Source of the DNA: Puerhibacterium puerhi
GTDB taxonomy: Bacteria > Actinomycetota > Actinomycetes > Actinomycetales > Cellulomonadaceae
Direction of reading: 5' to 3'
Length of the DNA: 64,000 nucleotides
Assembly: GCF_009846865.1 (NCBI RefSeq)
Contig: NZ_WUWN01000003.1
Location: forward strand, 62,001 to 126,000
The notes under the pieces are model-generated. The model did no database searches and was not told the origin of the DNA. It saw only the letters and a program-made list of their open reading frames with translations. Positions 8,727-16,620 of this stretch are shown piece by piece. The number at the start of each line of letters is the position of its first letter. The first letter of the stretch is position 1. The position numbers were made by a program, and so were the translations under genes.

Positions 8727-9614
8727 TCAGGACTTCGAGTCGCCGTGCACGCCGCGCAGCGCGTCGAACGCCCCGCGCAGGCGGCGGGCGTTGACCGCCA
8801 GCATCACGTCGCGGTACTGCCCCGCGCGGTGCACCTGACCCTTGAAGTCGTTGGCGGACGGGCGGTGCTTGAGGTCACACGGCACCTCGACGGCCACGTA
8901 CCCCTTGCGCAGCAGGTCGATCGTCATGCCGGTCTCCACGCCCCAGCCGTGCGCCAGCGGCGTCGCGGCCTCGAACGCCTCGCGCGTCAGGCAGCGCATG
9001 CCCGACAGCGGCTGCTGCGGCGTCCAGCCCGTGAGGTTGTGGATGGCGCGCCGGGCCGCGCCGACGACGATGCCGCGCCCGCCGGCGCCCGGCTGCGGCG
9101 GCAGCAGCGCGATCGCGACGTCGGCGACCCCCTCGCGCACCGGCGCCACGAGCGGCGCGGTGTTGACCGCCGTGTCGCCCAGGTCGCCGTCGACGAAGAG
9201 CAGCAGCCGCGGCGGGCGGCCCGGGGCGTCGCGCATGGCCACCACGGCCGCGCCCGTCTCCATGGCCGCGGCCTTGCCGCGGTTGTGCGAGTGGCGCACG
9301 ACGACGGCGCCCGCGTCGCGCGCGACGTGCTGCGTGTCGTCCTCGGACCCGTCGTCGACCACGAGCACGAGGTCGACGTAGGGGATGGCGCGCGCGGACC
9401 GTACGGTCGCCGCGATGCGCTCCTGCTCGTCCTTCGCGGGGATGACGACGGCGACACGCTGGGTGTCGCGGCCCGCCCTGCTCGTGGCCGGCCGTGGCGT
9501 CTTCGCCACGGGCAGCACGGCCTCGGAGGTGTCGGCCGTCCCGGCGTCCTGCCGGTCGGTCCCGTTCGTCACCACGTCGGGGCCCTCCTGGCCCCGCACC
9601 TGGTCGGCGTTCAC
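8727..9614 (-). CDS. Glycosyltransferase family 2
   Basis: A 295-residue GT-A glycosyltransferase. AVVIPAKDEQERIAATVRSA near 55 is the nucleotide-sugar-binding strand and loop, VVDDGSEDDT follows near 85, and LLFVDGDLGD near 145 holds the metal-binding DxD-like motif. The acceptor-side region includes PLSGMRCLTREAFE and HGWGVETGMTIDLL with an acidic E in the catalytic position. No membrane helix is evident, so it is cytosolic or peripheral. I chose the GTG at 9614, preceded by AGGA at about 7 nt; reading further upstream would add 44 residues of unlikely composition. The first 45 residues are probably disordered. The product (glycolipid, glucosylglycerate or wall polymer) cannot be specified; it converges with the duplicated membrane protein gene. 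Confidence 0.85.
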   Translation of the reverse strand: MNADQVRGQEGPDVVTNGTDRQDAGTADTSEAVLPVAKTPRPATSRAGRDTQRVAVVIPAKDEQERIAATVRSARAIPYVDLVLVVDDGSEDDTQHVARDAGAVVVRHSHNRGKAAAMETGAAVVAMRDAPGRPPRLLLFVDGDLGDTAVNTAPLVAPVREGVADVAIALLPPQPGAGGRGIVVGAARRAIHNLTGWTPQQPLSGMRCLTREAFEAATPLAHGWGVETGMTIDLLRKGYVAVEVPCDLKHRPSANDFKGQVHRAGQYRDVMLAVNARRLRGAFDALRGVHGDSKS

Positions 9615-9695
9615 GCGTGTCCTGCCTGCTGCGTCGTGGGTGTCGATCCACGGGGTTCCCCGGGGATCGGGAGTGCAAAGACTTTCCCTGAGAAT

Positions 9696-9712
9696 GCTAC
9701 TCCCTCGGTAGC
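9696..9712. promoter_or_regulatory. Inverted repeat in the A/T-richer leader of the glycosyltransferase gene
   Basis: GCTAC and GTAGC flank a 7-nt centre inside an unusually A/T-rich patch (about 9674-9720) about 80-100 bp upstream of the glycosyltransferase start. It is probably the promoter/operator region, but no -35/-10 pair is clear. Confidence 0.3.
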
Positions 9713-9766
9713 GGAATTCTCGCCGAACGGCGTCGTGGCAGGTCACCCGGGAAGCGCGGAGACGAC

Positions 9767-9797
9767 GACGGGGGTGCCGCCGTGCGGCACCCCCGTC
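9767..9797. terminator. 14-bp GC-rich hairpin after the DUF5926 gene
   Basis: Arms 9767-9780 and 9784-9797 pair perfectly over 14 bp (GGGGGTGCCGC core) around a 3-nt loop, 46 bp beyond the leftward DUF5926 stop and upstream of the glycosyltransferase gene. No T-run, but a strong stem. Confidence 0.65.
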
Positions 9798-9842
9798 CCG
9801 GGCGGCCGGGCGCCGCCGACGACGCCCCAGCCACCGCCGCCG

Positions 9843-10679
9843 TCAGCGCAGCGTGACCTGGCGCGAGACGATGCCGGCGCGGGCACGGCGCTGGTTCGCG
9901 TCCAGCGGCTCGGTGACCGCCAGGGCGGCCGCCAGGCGCTCGCCGAGCTCCGCGACCGGGCCCTCGACGTCGGCGGCCTCGGTGCCCCGGGGCAGCTCCC
10001 AGACCGGCACCACGATGCCCGCGGCGCGGAACATGCCGAGGAACCGGCCCTCGCCGCCCGGCAGCGCGATCGCCGAGCGGCGCTCGGCGTGCAGGCGCGC
10101 GATCGCGTCGACCACCTGGTCCTCCGGCTCGGGGCGGGCCCAGCGGACGAACTCGCGGCTCATCCGGCACCAGTAGGCCGACTCCACGCCGGGGATCTTC
10201 ACGGTGGGGATGGTGGCCTCCGCGGCCTCGGACAGCGACGCCTCGACGTCGGAGGTGCGCTCGGCGCCGGCGTCGACCCAGTAGTCGTAGCCGTCGTGCA
10301 CGGTGACCTCGAACGGGACGGTGAGGTCGAGCACGTCCTGCAGCCGCGGGCCGTCCGACGCGTTCGCGGGCGCGGGGATCGCGGTGCCCGGCTCGGCGTC
10401 GATCGCCTCGAGCAGGGCGGCGGCGAGGTCGCGCGAGAGGTCGCCGGAGCTGAGCACGCCCTGGAGCGCCAGCAGCACGGTCCCGTCGGGGCGGTGCATG
10501 GCGGCGTAGCCGCCCGGCAGGATCGTCACGAGCAGCACGTCGCGGGCGCCGTGCTCCTCCGTGGTGCGCAGCGGGGCGGTCGCGGAGGGGACGATCTCGC
10601 GCATCGCGACCCAGTCGGGCTCGCCGGGGAGGCCCTCGAACGGGCGCAGCACGAAGTCGGTCGCAGAGCTGGAGGCCAT
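9843..10679 (-). CDS. DUF5926 family protein
   Basis: A 278-residue soluble protein. The N-terminal DFVLRPFEGLPGEPDWVAMREIVPSATAPL pattern, the middle DLTVPFEVTVHDGYDYWVD segment, and the C-terminal AYWCRMSREFVRWARPEPED with LPGGEGRFLGMFRAAGIVVPVWELP match what I recall of the actinobacterial DUF5926 family, which has no assigned function. No signal peptide, membrane helix or recognisable catalytic motif is visible. A conserved-looking Cys sits in YWCRMSRE. A TAGGAT box ends 7 nt before the ATG, suggesting a leaderless transcript. The gene is monocistronic between two hairpin or repeat regions. Confidence 0.75.
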   Translation of the reverse strand: MASSSATDFVLRPFEGLPGEPDWVAMREIVPSATAPLRTTEEHGARDVLLVTILPGGYAAMHRPDGTVLLALQGVLSSGDLSRDLAAALLEAIDAEPGTAIPAPANASDGPRLQDVLDLTVPFEVTVHDGYDYWVDAGAERTSDVEASLSEAAEATIPTVKIPGVESAYWCRMSREFVRWARPEPEDQVVDAIARLHAERRSAIALPGGEGRFLGMFRAAGIVVPVWELPRGTEAADVEGPVAELGERLAAALAVTEPLDANQRRARAGIVSRQVTLR

Positions 10680-10686
10680 GGTCGGG

Positions 10687-10692
10687 ATCCTA
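10687..10692 (-). promoter_or_regulatory. -10 box (TAGGAT) of the DUF5926 gene
   Basis: TAGGAT on the minus strand, 7 nt before the ATG at 10679; leaderless spacing. Confidence 0.5.
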
Positions 10693-10752
10693 GCCGCCGT
10701 GCGGCACGCGCGGTCCCCGGGGTCCCGCCTCTCGCCGTTCTCGGCCGCTGCG

Positions 10753-10794
10753 TGTCAGTACCGGCGCACGCCATACCCGGCGTACGTGCTGACA
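10753..10794. repeat. 42-bp palindromic element, intergenic copy
   Basis: It begins TGTCAGTAC and ends GTGCTGACA, with GCGCACGCCATACCCGGC in the middle. It matches the reverse complement of the copy at 23284-23325 at 33 of 42 positions, with the same length and identical 6-bp ends. It lies between the divergent DUF5926 and CoA-transferase genes. Confidence 0.75.
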
Positions 10795-10867
10795 GGCCCG
10801 GGTGTCGGGGGGCTCGGGTGCCCCGGGCGACCGCCCGGCCGCCGGGTGCGGGTGGCCGGGCGTTGCG

Positions 10868-10873
10868 TACCGT
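10868..10873 (+). promoter_or_regulatory. -10 box (TACCGT) of the CoA-transferase gene
   Basis: TACCGT 6 nt before the GTG at 10880, supporting that start over upstream in-frame codons. Confidence 0.45.
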
Positions 10874-10879
10874 CGTGCT

Positions 10880-12403
10880 GTGGACGCATGGCGCGAGCTC
10901 GTGGCGGCCTACGAGACCGGGACCGGCGTCGACGCCGACGCCCTCGCCGCGGCGCGGCTGCCCGCCCCGGCGGACGCTCCCCCGCCCGAGCCCGACGACC
11001 GGCCGTGGCTCGCCGCGACGCTGCCCGCGCTGGACCTGGCGATGGGCTCGGTGGAGGCCGTGCGGCGGGCCGCGGTGCGCGCGGGCGCCACCGGCGCCCT
11101 CGCCACCGCGCCCCTGGAGCCCGACCGGATCGCGGCGGCGTTCTCCTCCGAGCGGCTCTTCCGGCTCGACGGCCTCGAGGTCGAGGCCTTCGCCCCGCTG
11201 TCCGGCTTCTTCCGCGCCGCCGACGGCTGGGTGCGCACGCACGCCAACTACCCGCACCACCGCACGCGGCTGCTCGGGCTGCTCGGCCTGCACGACGGCG
11301 CCAGCCGCGAGGAGGCGGCGGCCACGATCGCCCGGCGCTCGGCGCAGGCGCTGGAGGACGCCGCGACGCAGGCCGGGGCGATCGTCGTGCGCGTGCGCAC
11401 CGAGGACGAGTGGCGCGAGTCCGCGGCGGGGCGCGCGGCGGCCGGCGGGCCGCTGGTGCGCGTCGAGGCGCGCGACGACGGGCCGGTGGAGCCGGGGCGG
11501 CACGAGTCGTCCCGCGCGTGGGACCGGGCCGGCGCGGCCCCAGGGCCCCCGGCGGGGACGAGCGCGGAGGCGGGCGCCCAGGCCGGGGCGCCCGGCGAGG
11601 CCGGCGGCGCCGCCCGCCACGCGGCGCCGTGGGACGCCCGGCGGCCGCTGACCGGCGTCCGCGTGCTCGACCTGACGCGGGTCCTCGCCGGGCCCGTGGC
11701 CACCCGCACCCTGGCGCTGCTGGGGGCGCAGGTGCTGCGGGTCGACCCGCCGGTGCCGGCCGAGATCCGCTGGGTGCACCTCGACACCGGGCACGGCAAG
11801 CGCACCGCCCTGCTGGACCTGCGCGGGGACGGCGACCTCGAGCGCGCGCACCGGCTGCTGGCCGAGGCCGACGTCCTCGTCACGGGCTACCGGCCGGGGT
11901 CGCTGGAGGCCCTCGGGCTGCAGGTGCCGCCGGGCGTCGTGCACGCCCGCGTGGACGCCTGGGGCGCCGAGGGTCCGTGGGCGCCGCGGCGGGGCTTCGA
12001 CTCGATCGTGCAGGCGGCGTCGGGCATCGCGGTCGTGGAGGGCGGCCCCGCTGCCGCCGCCGGCGGGCGGCCCGCCGCGCTGCCGTGCCAGGCGCTCGAC
12101 CACGGGTCGGGGTACCTGCTGGCGGCCGGCGTGATCGACGCGCTGCTGGCCCGCCGCGCCGACGGACGCGGCCGGGACGTGTCGGTGTCCCTGGCCCGCA
12201 CCGCCGCGTGGCTGCTCGACCCCGGCGTGCCCGGCGGCGCCCGCGACCCCGAGCACCCGCCGGCCGCCGTCGTGCCGCCGGGGTTCGCGGCCAGCCACGG
12301 GCGCGCTCCGATCGTGACGACGGCGCGCCCGGCGCTGCCCGGCTTCGACGACTACCTCGACCCGGCGCGGCCGTGGGGCACCGACCACGCGTCGTGGGTC
12401 TGA
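10880..12403 (+). CDS. CoA-transferase family III (CaiB/BaiF-like), apparently permuted
   Basis: A 507-residue cytosolic enzyme of the CaiB/BaiF CoA-transferase family, expected to move CoA between carboxylic acids or isomerise acyl-CoAs. The usual N-terminal signature LTGVRVLDLTRVLAGPVATR lies only near residue 257, followed by HGKRTALLDL, ADVLVTGYRPGSLEALGL and CQALDHGSGYLLAAG near 404, whose Asp fits the catalytic nucleophile. The segment normally at the C-terminus (dGWVRTHANYPHHR near 117, VRTEDEW near 172) precedes it, so the halves look circularly permuted. An Ala/Gly-rich linker (about 205-250) joins them. The GTG at 10880 follows TACCGT by 6 nt. The substrate is unknown. Confidence 0.75.
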   Translation: MDAWRELVAAYETGTGVDADALAAARLPAPADAPPPEPDDRPWLAATLPALDLAMGSVEAVRRAAVRAGATGALATAPLEPDRIAAAFSSERLFRLDGLEVEAFAPLSGFFRAADGWVRTHANYPHHRTRLLGLLGLHDGASREEAAATIARRSAQALEDAATQAGAIVVRVRTEDEWRESAAGRAAAGGPLVRVEARDDGPVEPGRHESSRAWDRAGAAPGPPAGTSAEAGAQAGAPGEAGGAARHAAPWDARRPLTGVRVLDLTRVLAGPVATRTLALLGAQVLRVDPPVPAEIRWVHLDTGHGKRTALLDLRGDGDLERAHRLLAEADVLVTGYRPGSLEALGLQVPPGVVHARVDAWGAEGPWAPRRGFDSIVQAASGIAVVEGGPAAAAGGRPAALPCQALDHGSGYLLAAGVIDALLARRADGRGRDVSVSLARTAAWLLDPGVPGGARDPEHPPAAVVPPGFAASHGRAPIVTTARPALPGFDDYLDPARPWGTDHASWV

Positions 12404-12432
12404 CGGCGCTCACCGCCGCCGGCGCGGGCACG

Positions 12433-13773
12433 TCAGCCCACGGCGTCCTGCTCGAGCCTCAGGTCGCGCCCGCGGGTCTCCGGCGACAGCAGCGCCCCGA
12501 CGAACGACAGCGCGATCATCGCCATCATGTAGACCGCCACTGGCCACCAGCTGCCCGACGCCCAGGTGATCAGCGCGGAGGAGACCAGCGGGGCGATGCC
12601 GCCGCCGAAGACCGAGGAGAACTCCCGGGCCAGGGAGATGCCCGCGTACCGGTACCGGGAGCCGAACATCTCGGCGTAGAAGGCCCCCTGGCTGCCCACG
12701 GTGCCGTAGCCGGCGACCATGAAGCCGACGACCACCACGAGGCCGATGAGCACCTCGTTCCTGGTCTGCAGCAGCAGGAACGCGGGGACGGGGAAGAAGA
12801 ACAGGAAGCCGAGCACGGCGAGGATCACGGGCTTGCGCCCCACCCGGTCCGTGGCCCAGCCGGCGGCCACGGCGGCCAGGCAGGCACCGAGCGCGCCGTA
12901 GAGCAGCACCTCGGGGATGAACGCCGCCTCGACGCCGAGCCAGGTCACCAGGTAGGAGCCCATGAACACCTGGTAGACGTACGACTGCCCGTTCGACCCC
13001 ATGTTGATCAGGAACACCCGCCACAGGGCCGGGCGCCCGTGGCGCAGGACGTCGCCGATCGGTGTGTCCTTGCGGCCGATCTGGCCCTTGGTGGCCTGCT
13101 CGAACACCGGCGACTCGTTCAGCCGCCGCCGGAAGACGTAGGCGGCCACGGTGACGAGCGCCGAGGTGAAGAAGACGGCCCGCCAGCCCCAGGAGGTCAG
13201 CGCGGCCTCGTCGAGCCGCTGCGCCCACAGCCACGCCAGGGCGCCGAGCACGGAGCCGAGCGCCGCCCCCACGAAGACCAGCGAGGCGTAGAAGCCGCGG
13301 CGGGAGGCCCGGGCCGTCTCGGCCAGCAGGGTCACGCCACCCGCCTGCTCGGCCCCGGCGCCGAAGCCCTGCAGGATGCGGCACACCACCAGCAGGACCG
13401 GGGCGAGGAGGCCCACCTGCTCGTAGGTGGGCAGCAGGCCGATCGCGAAGGTGGCGACACCCATGAGGAAGAGCGTGCCCACCAGCACCCACTTGCGCCC
13501 CAGCCGGTCGCCGTAGCGGGAGAAGAACAGCCCGCCCAGCGGTCGCGCGGCGAAGCCGACGGCGTACGTGCCGAGCGAGGAGATGACGCCGACGGCCGGC
13601 GAGACCTCGGGGAAGAACAGCGTGTTGAAGACGATCGCGGCGGCGGTGCCGTAGATGACGAAGTCGTACTGCTCGAGCGCGGTGCCCACCAGGCCCGCGG
13701 CCGCGGCGCGGCGCACGACGGCCGGCTCGACGGCGGTCTCCTCCTCGGCGACCGGGGCGTTGCGGTGCGTCAT
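12433..13773 (-). CDS. MFS transporter, metabolite:H+ symporter (MHS) type
   Basis: A 446-residue inner-membrane transporter with about 12 helices. The start of the membrane region (GTALEQYDFVIYGTAAAIVFN), the loop RPLGGLFFSRYGDRLGRKWVL and the second-half loop WATDRVGRKPVI are typical of the MHS family of the major facilitator superfamily (ShiA, PcaK, KgtP relatives), which import organic acids or betaine-like compounds with protons. The N-terminal 25 residues are acidic and cytosolic. The ATG has GGAGGGGAGGA just upstream. It converges on the CoA-transferase gene, so it might supply that enzyme's substrate; this is inference only. Confidence 0.85.
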   Translation of the reverse strand: MTHRNAPVAEEETAVEPAVVRRAAAAGLVGTALEQYDFVIYGTAAAIVFNTLFFPEVSPAVGVISSLGTYAVGFAARPLGGLFFSRYGDRLGRKWVLVGTLFLMGVATFAIGLLPTYEQVGLLAPVLLVVCRILQGFGAGAEQAGGVTLLAETARASRRGFYASLVFVGAALGSVLGALAWLWAQRLDEAALTSWGWRAVFFTSALVTVAAYVFRRRLNESPVFEQATKGQIGRKDTPIGDVLRHGRPALWRVFLINMGSNGQSYVYQVFMGSYLVTWLGVEAAFIPEVLLYGALGACLAAVAAGWATDRVGRKPVILAVLGFLFFFPVPAFLLLQTRNEVLIGLVVVVGFMVAGYGTVGSQGAFYAEMFGSRYRYAGISLAREFSSVFGGGIAPLVSSALITWASGSWWPVAVYMMAMIALSFVGALLSPETRGRDLRLEQDAVG

Positions 13774-13906
13774 CGGTCCTCCCCTCCCGGACGGTGCGCC
13801 GGGCGGGGTCGTCGCCGTCGACGCACGCCGCGAGGTGGTCGCCCGCGGCGACCATCAGGGTAGACCCGTGCCCGTCACCGCGCGGGGCGAGCGGCGGAGC
13901 CTCGGC

Positions 13907-15370
13907 TCAGCGCGCGGGCTGGTCGGCCGCGGCGCGAGCGGCCTCGGCCTCGGCGGCGCTGACGACGTCGCGCTCGGCGGCGCGCGCCCGGGCCACGGCC
14001 TCGGCGCGCACGGCCACGATCCGGTCGTGCAGGGAGGCGTGCACGCGCTTGCGCACCTCGCGGGCGATCGCCTCGACGTCGGCCTCGTCCGGCTCGGCCG
14101 GACGGCCCACGGCGTCCACCTCGCCGCGCTCGCGCAGCTCGGCGCGCAGGCGGCCCACGGCCTCGTCGATCTCCGCGCGGGCCTGCTCCTCGGCCTCGTC
14201 GAGCAGCGCGACGACGGCGGCGTCGGCCTCCCGGCCCACCTGGTGCTCCTCGAACTCGCGCGCGGCGTCCTGGACGATCTCGCGGGCGTGGTCGACGACG
14301 GCGCGGGCCGTGGCGGGCGCGTGCGCCTTGAGCGCCTGCAGGTCGTACAGCAGCACGCCCTCGACGTCGGCGACGCCCGGGTCGACGTCGCGGTGCAGCG
14401 CGAGGTCGAGGACCACCAGCGGGCGCCCCTCGGCCTCGTCGCCGTGCTGCGCCGCGGCGCGCAGCCGGGCGCGGGCGACGGCGGCGGCGTCGAGCACGTA
14501 CTCGATGCTCGCCTCGGGACCGCGGGCCTGGCCGGCGGGGTCGGCACCGGACCCGGCGTCGGACGCGCCGTCGAGCGCGGCGACCGTGCGGCGGCCGCGC
14601 GCCCCGGACACCGACACCACGAGGTCGGCCTCGGCGAGCGCCTCGACCAGCGCCTCGCGGTCGCCGTCCAGCGCCACGACCTCGTGCGACTCGGCGAACA
14701 CTGCCGCGCGGCCGGACTGGGAGTACACGCGGATGTCGTCGCTGCCGCGCTGGCGCAGGGCGGCCACGGAGGCGCCCGCGTACGAGCCGGTGCCGATGAG
14801 CACGGTGCGCACCACGCGCCAGTCCGGCAGGGACTCCCCGGCCAGGTCCAGGCCGAGCTTGACCAGCGAGCGGCCGGTCGAGCCCAGCGTGGTGTGCGCG
14901 CCGACCCGCTTGGACGTGCGCGAGGCGGTCTGGAAGAGCAGCTCGAGCGTCTTGGACGTGGTGCCCTCGGCCCGCGAGACCTCGAGGGAGCGCTTGACCT
15001 GCCCGGCGATCTCCCGCTCGCCCACCACCATCGAGTCCAGGCCGGAGGCCACGGAGAACAGGTGGGTGGGCACCTCGGAGCCGGTGCGCACGGTGAAGGA
15101 CTCCGCGGCCGTCTCGGGGGTCACGCCGGACGCCTCGGCGACGAGCCGCGCGACGTGCTTGGTGGCGTGGCGGACGCCCTCGCCGTCGAGCGGCGCCTCG
15201 ACGTCCAGGTAGAGCTCGAACCGGTTGCAGGTCGAGATGACCACGGCGCCCTGCACGGGCTCGCAGGACCGCACGACGGTGCGGCCGACGGAGGCGGAAC
15301 CCGTGGACAGACGCTCGAGAGCGTCGAGGTCGAGCTCGCGGTGGCTGGCGGTCAGGGAGAGGAGAACCAC
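13907..15370 (-). CDS. hemA: Glutamyl-tRNA reductase
   Basis: Reduces glutamyl-tRNA to glutamate-1-semialdehyde with NADPH, the committed step of C5-pathway haem synthesis. The catalytic Cys48 lies in VVISTCNRFELY. The specificity region DSMVVGEREIAGQVKRSLE is near 115, the NADPH-binding LIGTGSYAGASVAAL near 190, and the C-terminal helical dimerisation domain after about 340. At 487 residues it is longer than typical (about 420-450) because of an Ala/Glu-rich tail. The GTG at 15370 begins VLLSLTASHRELDL. The gene is divergent from hemE across about 50 bp, so both are probably co-regulated. Product semialdehyde is used by HemL, encoded at 24961-26364. Confidence 0.95.
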   Translation of the reverse strand: MVLLSLTASHRELDLDALERLSTGSASVGRTVVRSCEPVQGAVVISTCNRFELYLDVEAPLDGEGVRHATKHVARLVAEASGVTPETAAESFTVRTGSEVPTHLFSVASGLDSMVVGEREIAGQVKRSLEVSRAEGTTSKTLELLFQTASRTSKRVGAHTTLGSTGRSLVKLGLDLAGESLPDWRVVRTVLIGTGSYAGASVAALRQRGSDDIRVYSQSGRAAVFAESHEVVALDGDREALVEALAEADLVVSVSGARGRRTVAALDGASDAGSGADPAGQARGPEASIEYVLDAAAVARARLRAAAQHGDEAEGRPLVVLDLALHRDVDPGVADVEGVLLYDLQALKAHAPATARAVVDHAREIVQDAAREFEEHQVGREADAAVVALLDEAEEQARAEIDEAVGRLRAELRERGEVDAVGRPAEPDEADVEAIAREVRKRVHASLHDRIVAVRAEAVARARAAERDVVSAAEAEAARAAADQPAR

Positions 15371-15419
15371 AATGATCCGACTTTATTCGCCTCTGCGGCC
15401 CGGGGCAGAATCGATCTCC
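15371..15419. promoter_or_regulatory. Divergent hemA/hemE promoter region
   Basis: About 49 bp, noticeably A/T-richer than its surroundings (ACTTTATTCGC). A TAAAGT box on the minus strand (15385-15380) lies 9 nt before the hemA GTG. CAGAAT at 15406-15411 lies 8 nt before the hemE GTG. Both transcripts would have little or no leader. Confidence 0.45.
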
Positions 15420-16613
15420 GTGACATCTCCCACTCCCGCGGCCCCCGTCCCCGGCTCGGACGCGACGACGCCGCTGCCCGTCGACCACCCGCTCGTCGAC
15501 GGGCGCACGGCGCGCTCGCCGCTGGTGCGCGCGCTGCGCGGGGACCGCCCCGAGACGCTGCCCGTGTGGTTCATGCGCCAGGCCGGCCGCTCGCTGCCGG
15601 AGTACCGCGAGGCGCGCGAGGGCACGGCCATGCTCGAGGCCTGCCTGACGCCGCCGCTCGCCGCGGAGATCACGCTGCAGCCGGTGCGCCGCCACCACGT
15701 CGACGCGGCGATCTTCTTCTCCGACATCGTGGTGCCCCTGAGGCTCGCGGGCGTCGGCGTCGAGATCCAGCCGGGCGTGGGCCCGGTGATGGACCAGCCG
15801 TACCGCACCGCCGACGACGTCGCCCGGCTCACCGAGCGCGAGCTGACGGACGAGGCGCTGGCCCCGATCGCCGAGGCGGTGGCGCTCACGGCCGCGGGGC
15901 TGGACGAGCTCACCGAGTCCGTCGGCGCCCCGCGCGGCGAGACCACCCCGCTCATCGGGTTCGGCGGTGCGCCATTCACGCTGGCCGCCTACCTGGTGGA
16001 GGGCCGCCCCTCGCGCGACCACCTGGCCGCCCGCACCCTCATGCACGCCGACCCCGAGACGTGGGCCCGGCTGACCGCCTGGACCGCCGACCTCACCGGC
16101 CGGTTCCTGCGCGCCCAGGTCCTCGCGGGCGCCTCGGCCGTGCAGCTGTTCGACTCCTGGGCCGGCTCGCTGTCGCTGGCCGACTACGGCGCGTACGTCG
16201 CGCCGGCGTCCACCCGCGCGCTGGCGCACGTGGCCGACCTGCGGGCGGGCTCCGACGCGACGCAGGCCCCCGGCGTCCCGGCCATCCACTTCGGCACCGG
16301 CACCGGCCACCTGCTGGGCGCGATGCGCGACGTCGTGCGCGACGCCGGCCTCACCCACACCGCCGTCGGCGTCGACTACCGCACCCCGCTGGACGAGGCG
16401 CTCGACCTGCTCGGCCCGGGCGTCGCCGTGCAGGGCAACGTCGACCCGGCGCTGCTGGCGGCACCGTGGGAGGTGCTCGCCGAGCACGTGCAGGACGTCG
16501 TCGACCGCGGCGCCGGGGCGCCCGGGCACGTGGTGAACCTGGGCCACGGCGTGCCGCCCGCCACGGACCCCGCCGCCCTGACCCGCCTCGTCGAGCTGGT
16601 CCACTCGCTGTGA
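15420..16613 (+). CDS. hemE: Uroporphyrinogen decarboxylase
   Basis: Removes four carboxyl groups from uroporphyrinogen III to give coproporphyrinogen III. The 397-residue protein has the signature PVWFMRQAGRSLPEYR near 58 with its substrate-binding arginines, FFSDIVVPL near 100 with the catalytic Asp, GFGGAPFTLAAYLVEG near 180, VQGNVDPALL near 340 and NLGHGVPP near 375. I placed the start at GTG 15420, with a -10-like CAGAAT 8 nt upstream; an ATG at 15372 would add 16 residues and overlap the promoter region. The first 25 residues are Pro/Ala-rich. hemY starts 7 bp after its stop, so the two form an operon. Confidence 0.94.
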   Translation: MTSPTPAAPVPGSDATTPLPVDHPLVDGRTARSPLVRALRGDRPETLPVWFMRQAGRSLPEYREAREGTAMLEACLTPPLAAEITLQPVRRHHVDAAIFFSDIVVPLRLAGVGVEIQPGVGPVMDQPYRTADDVARLTERELTDEALAPIAEAVALTAAGLDELTESVGAPRGETTPLIGFGGAPFTLAAYLVEGRPSRDHLAARTLMHADPETWARLTAWTADLTGRFLRAQVLAGASAVQLFDSWAGSLSLADYGAYVAPASTRALAHVADLRAGSDATQAPGVPAIHFGTGTGHLLGAMRDVVRDAGLTHTAVGVDYRTPLDEALDLLGPGVAVQGNVDPALLAAPWEVLAEHVQDVVDRGAGAPGHVVNLGHGVPPATDPAALTRLVELVHSL

Positions 16614-16620
16614 GCCGGCG

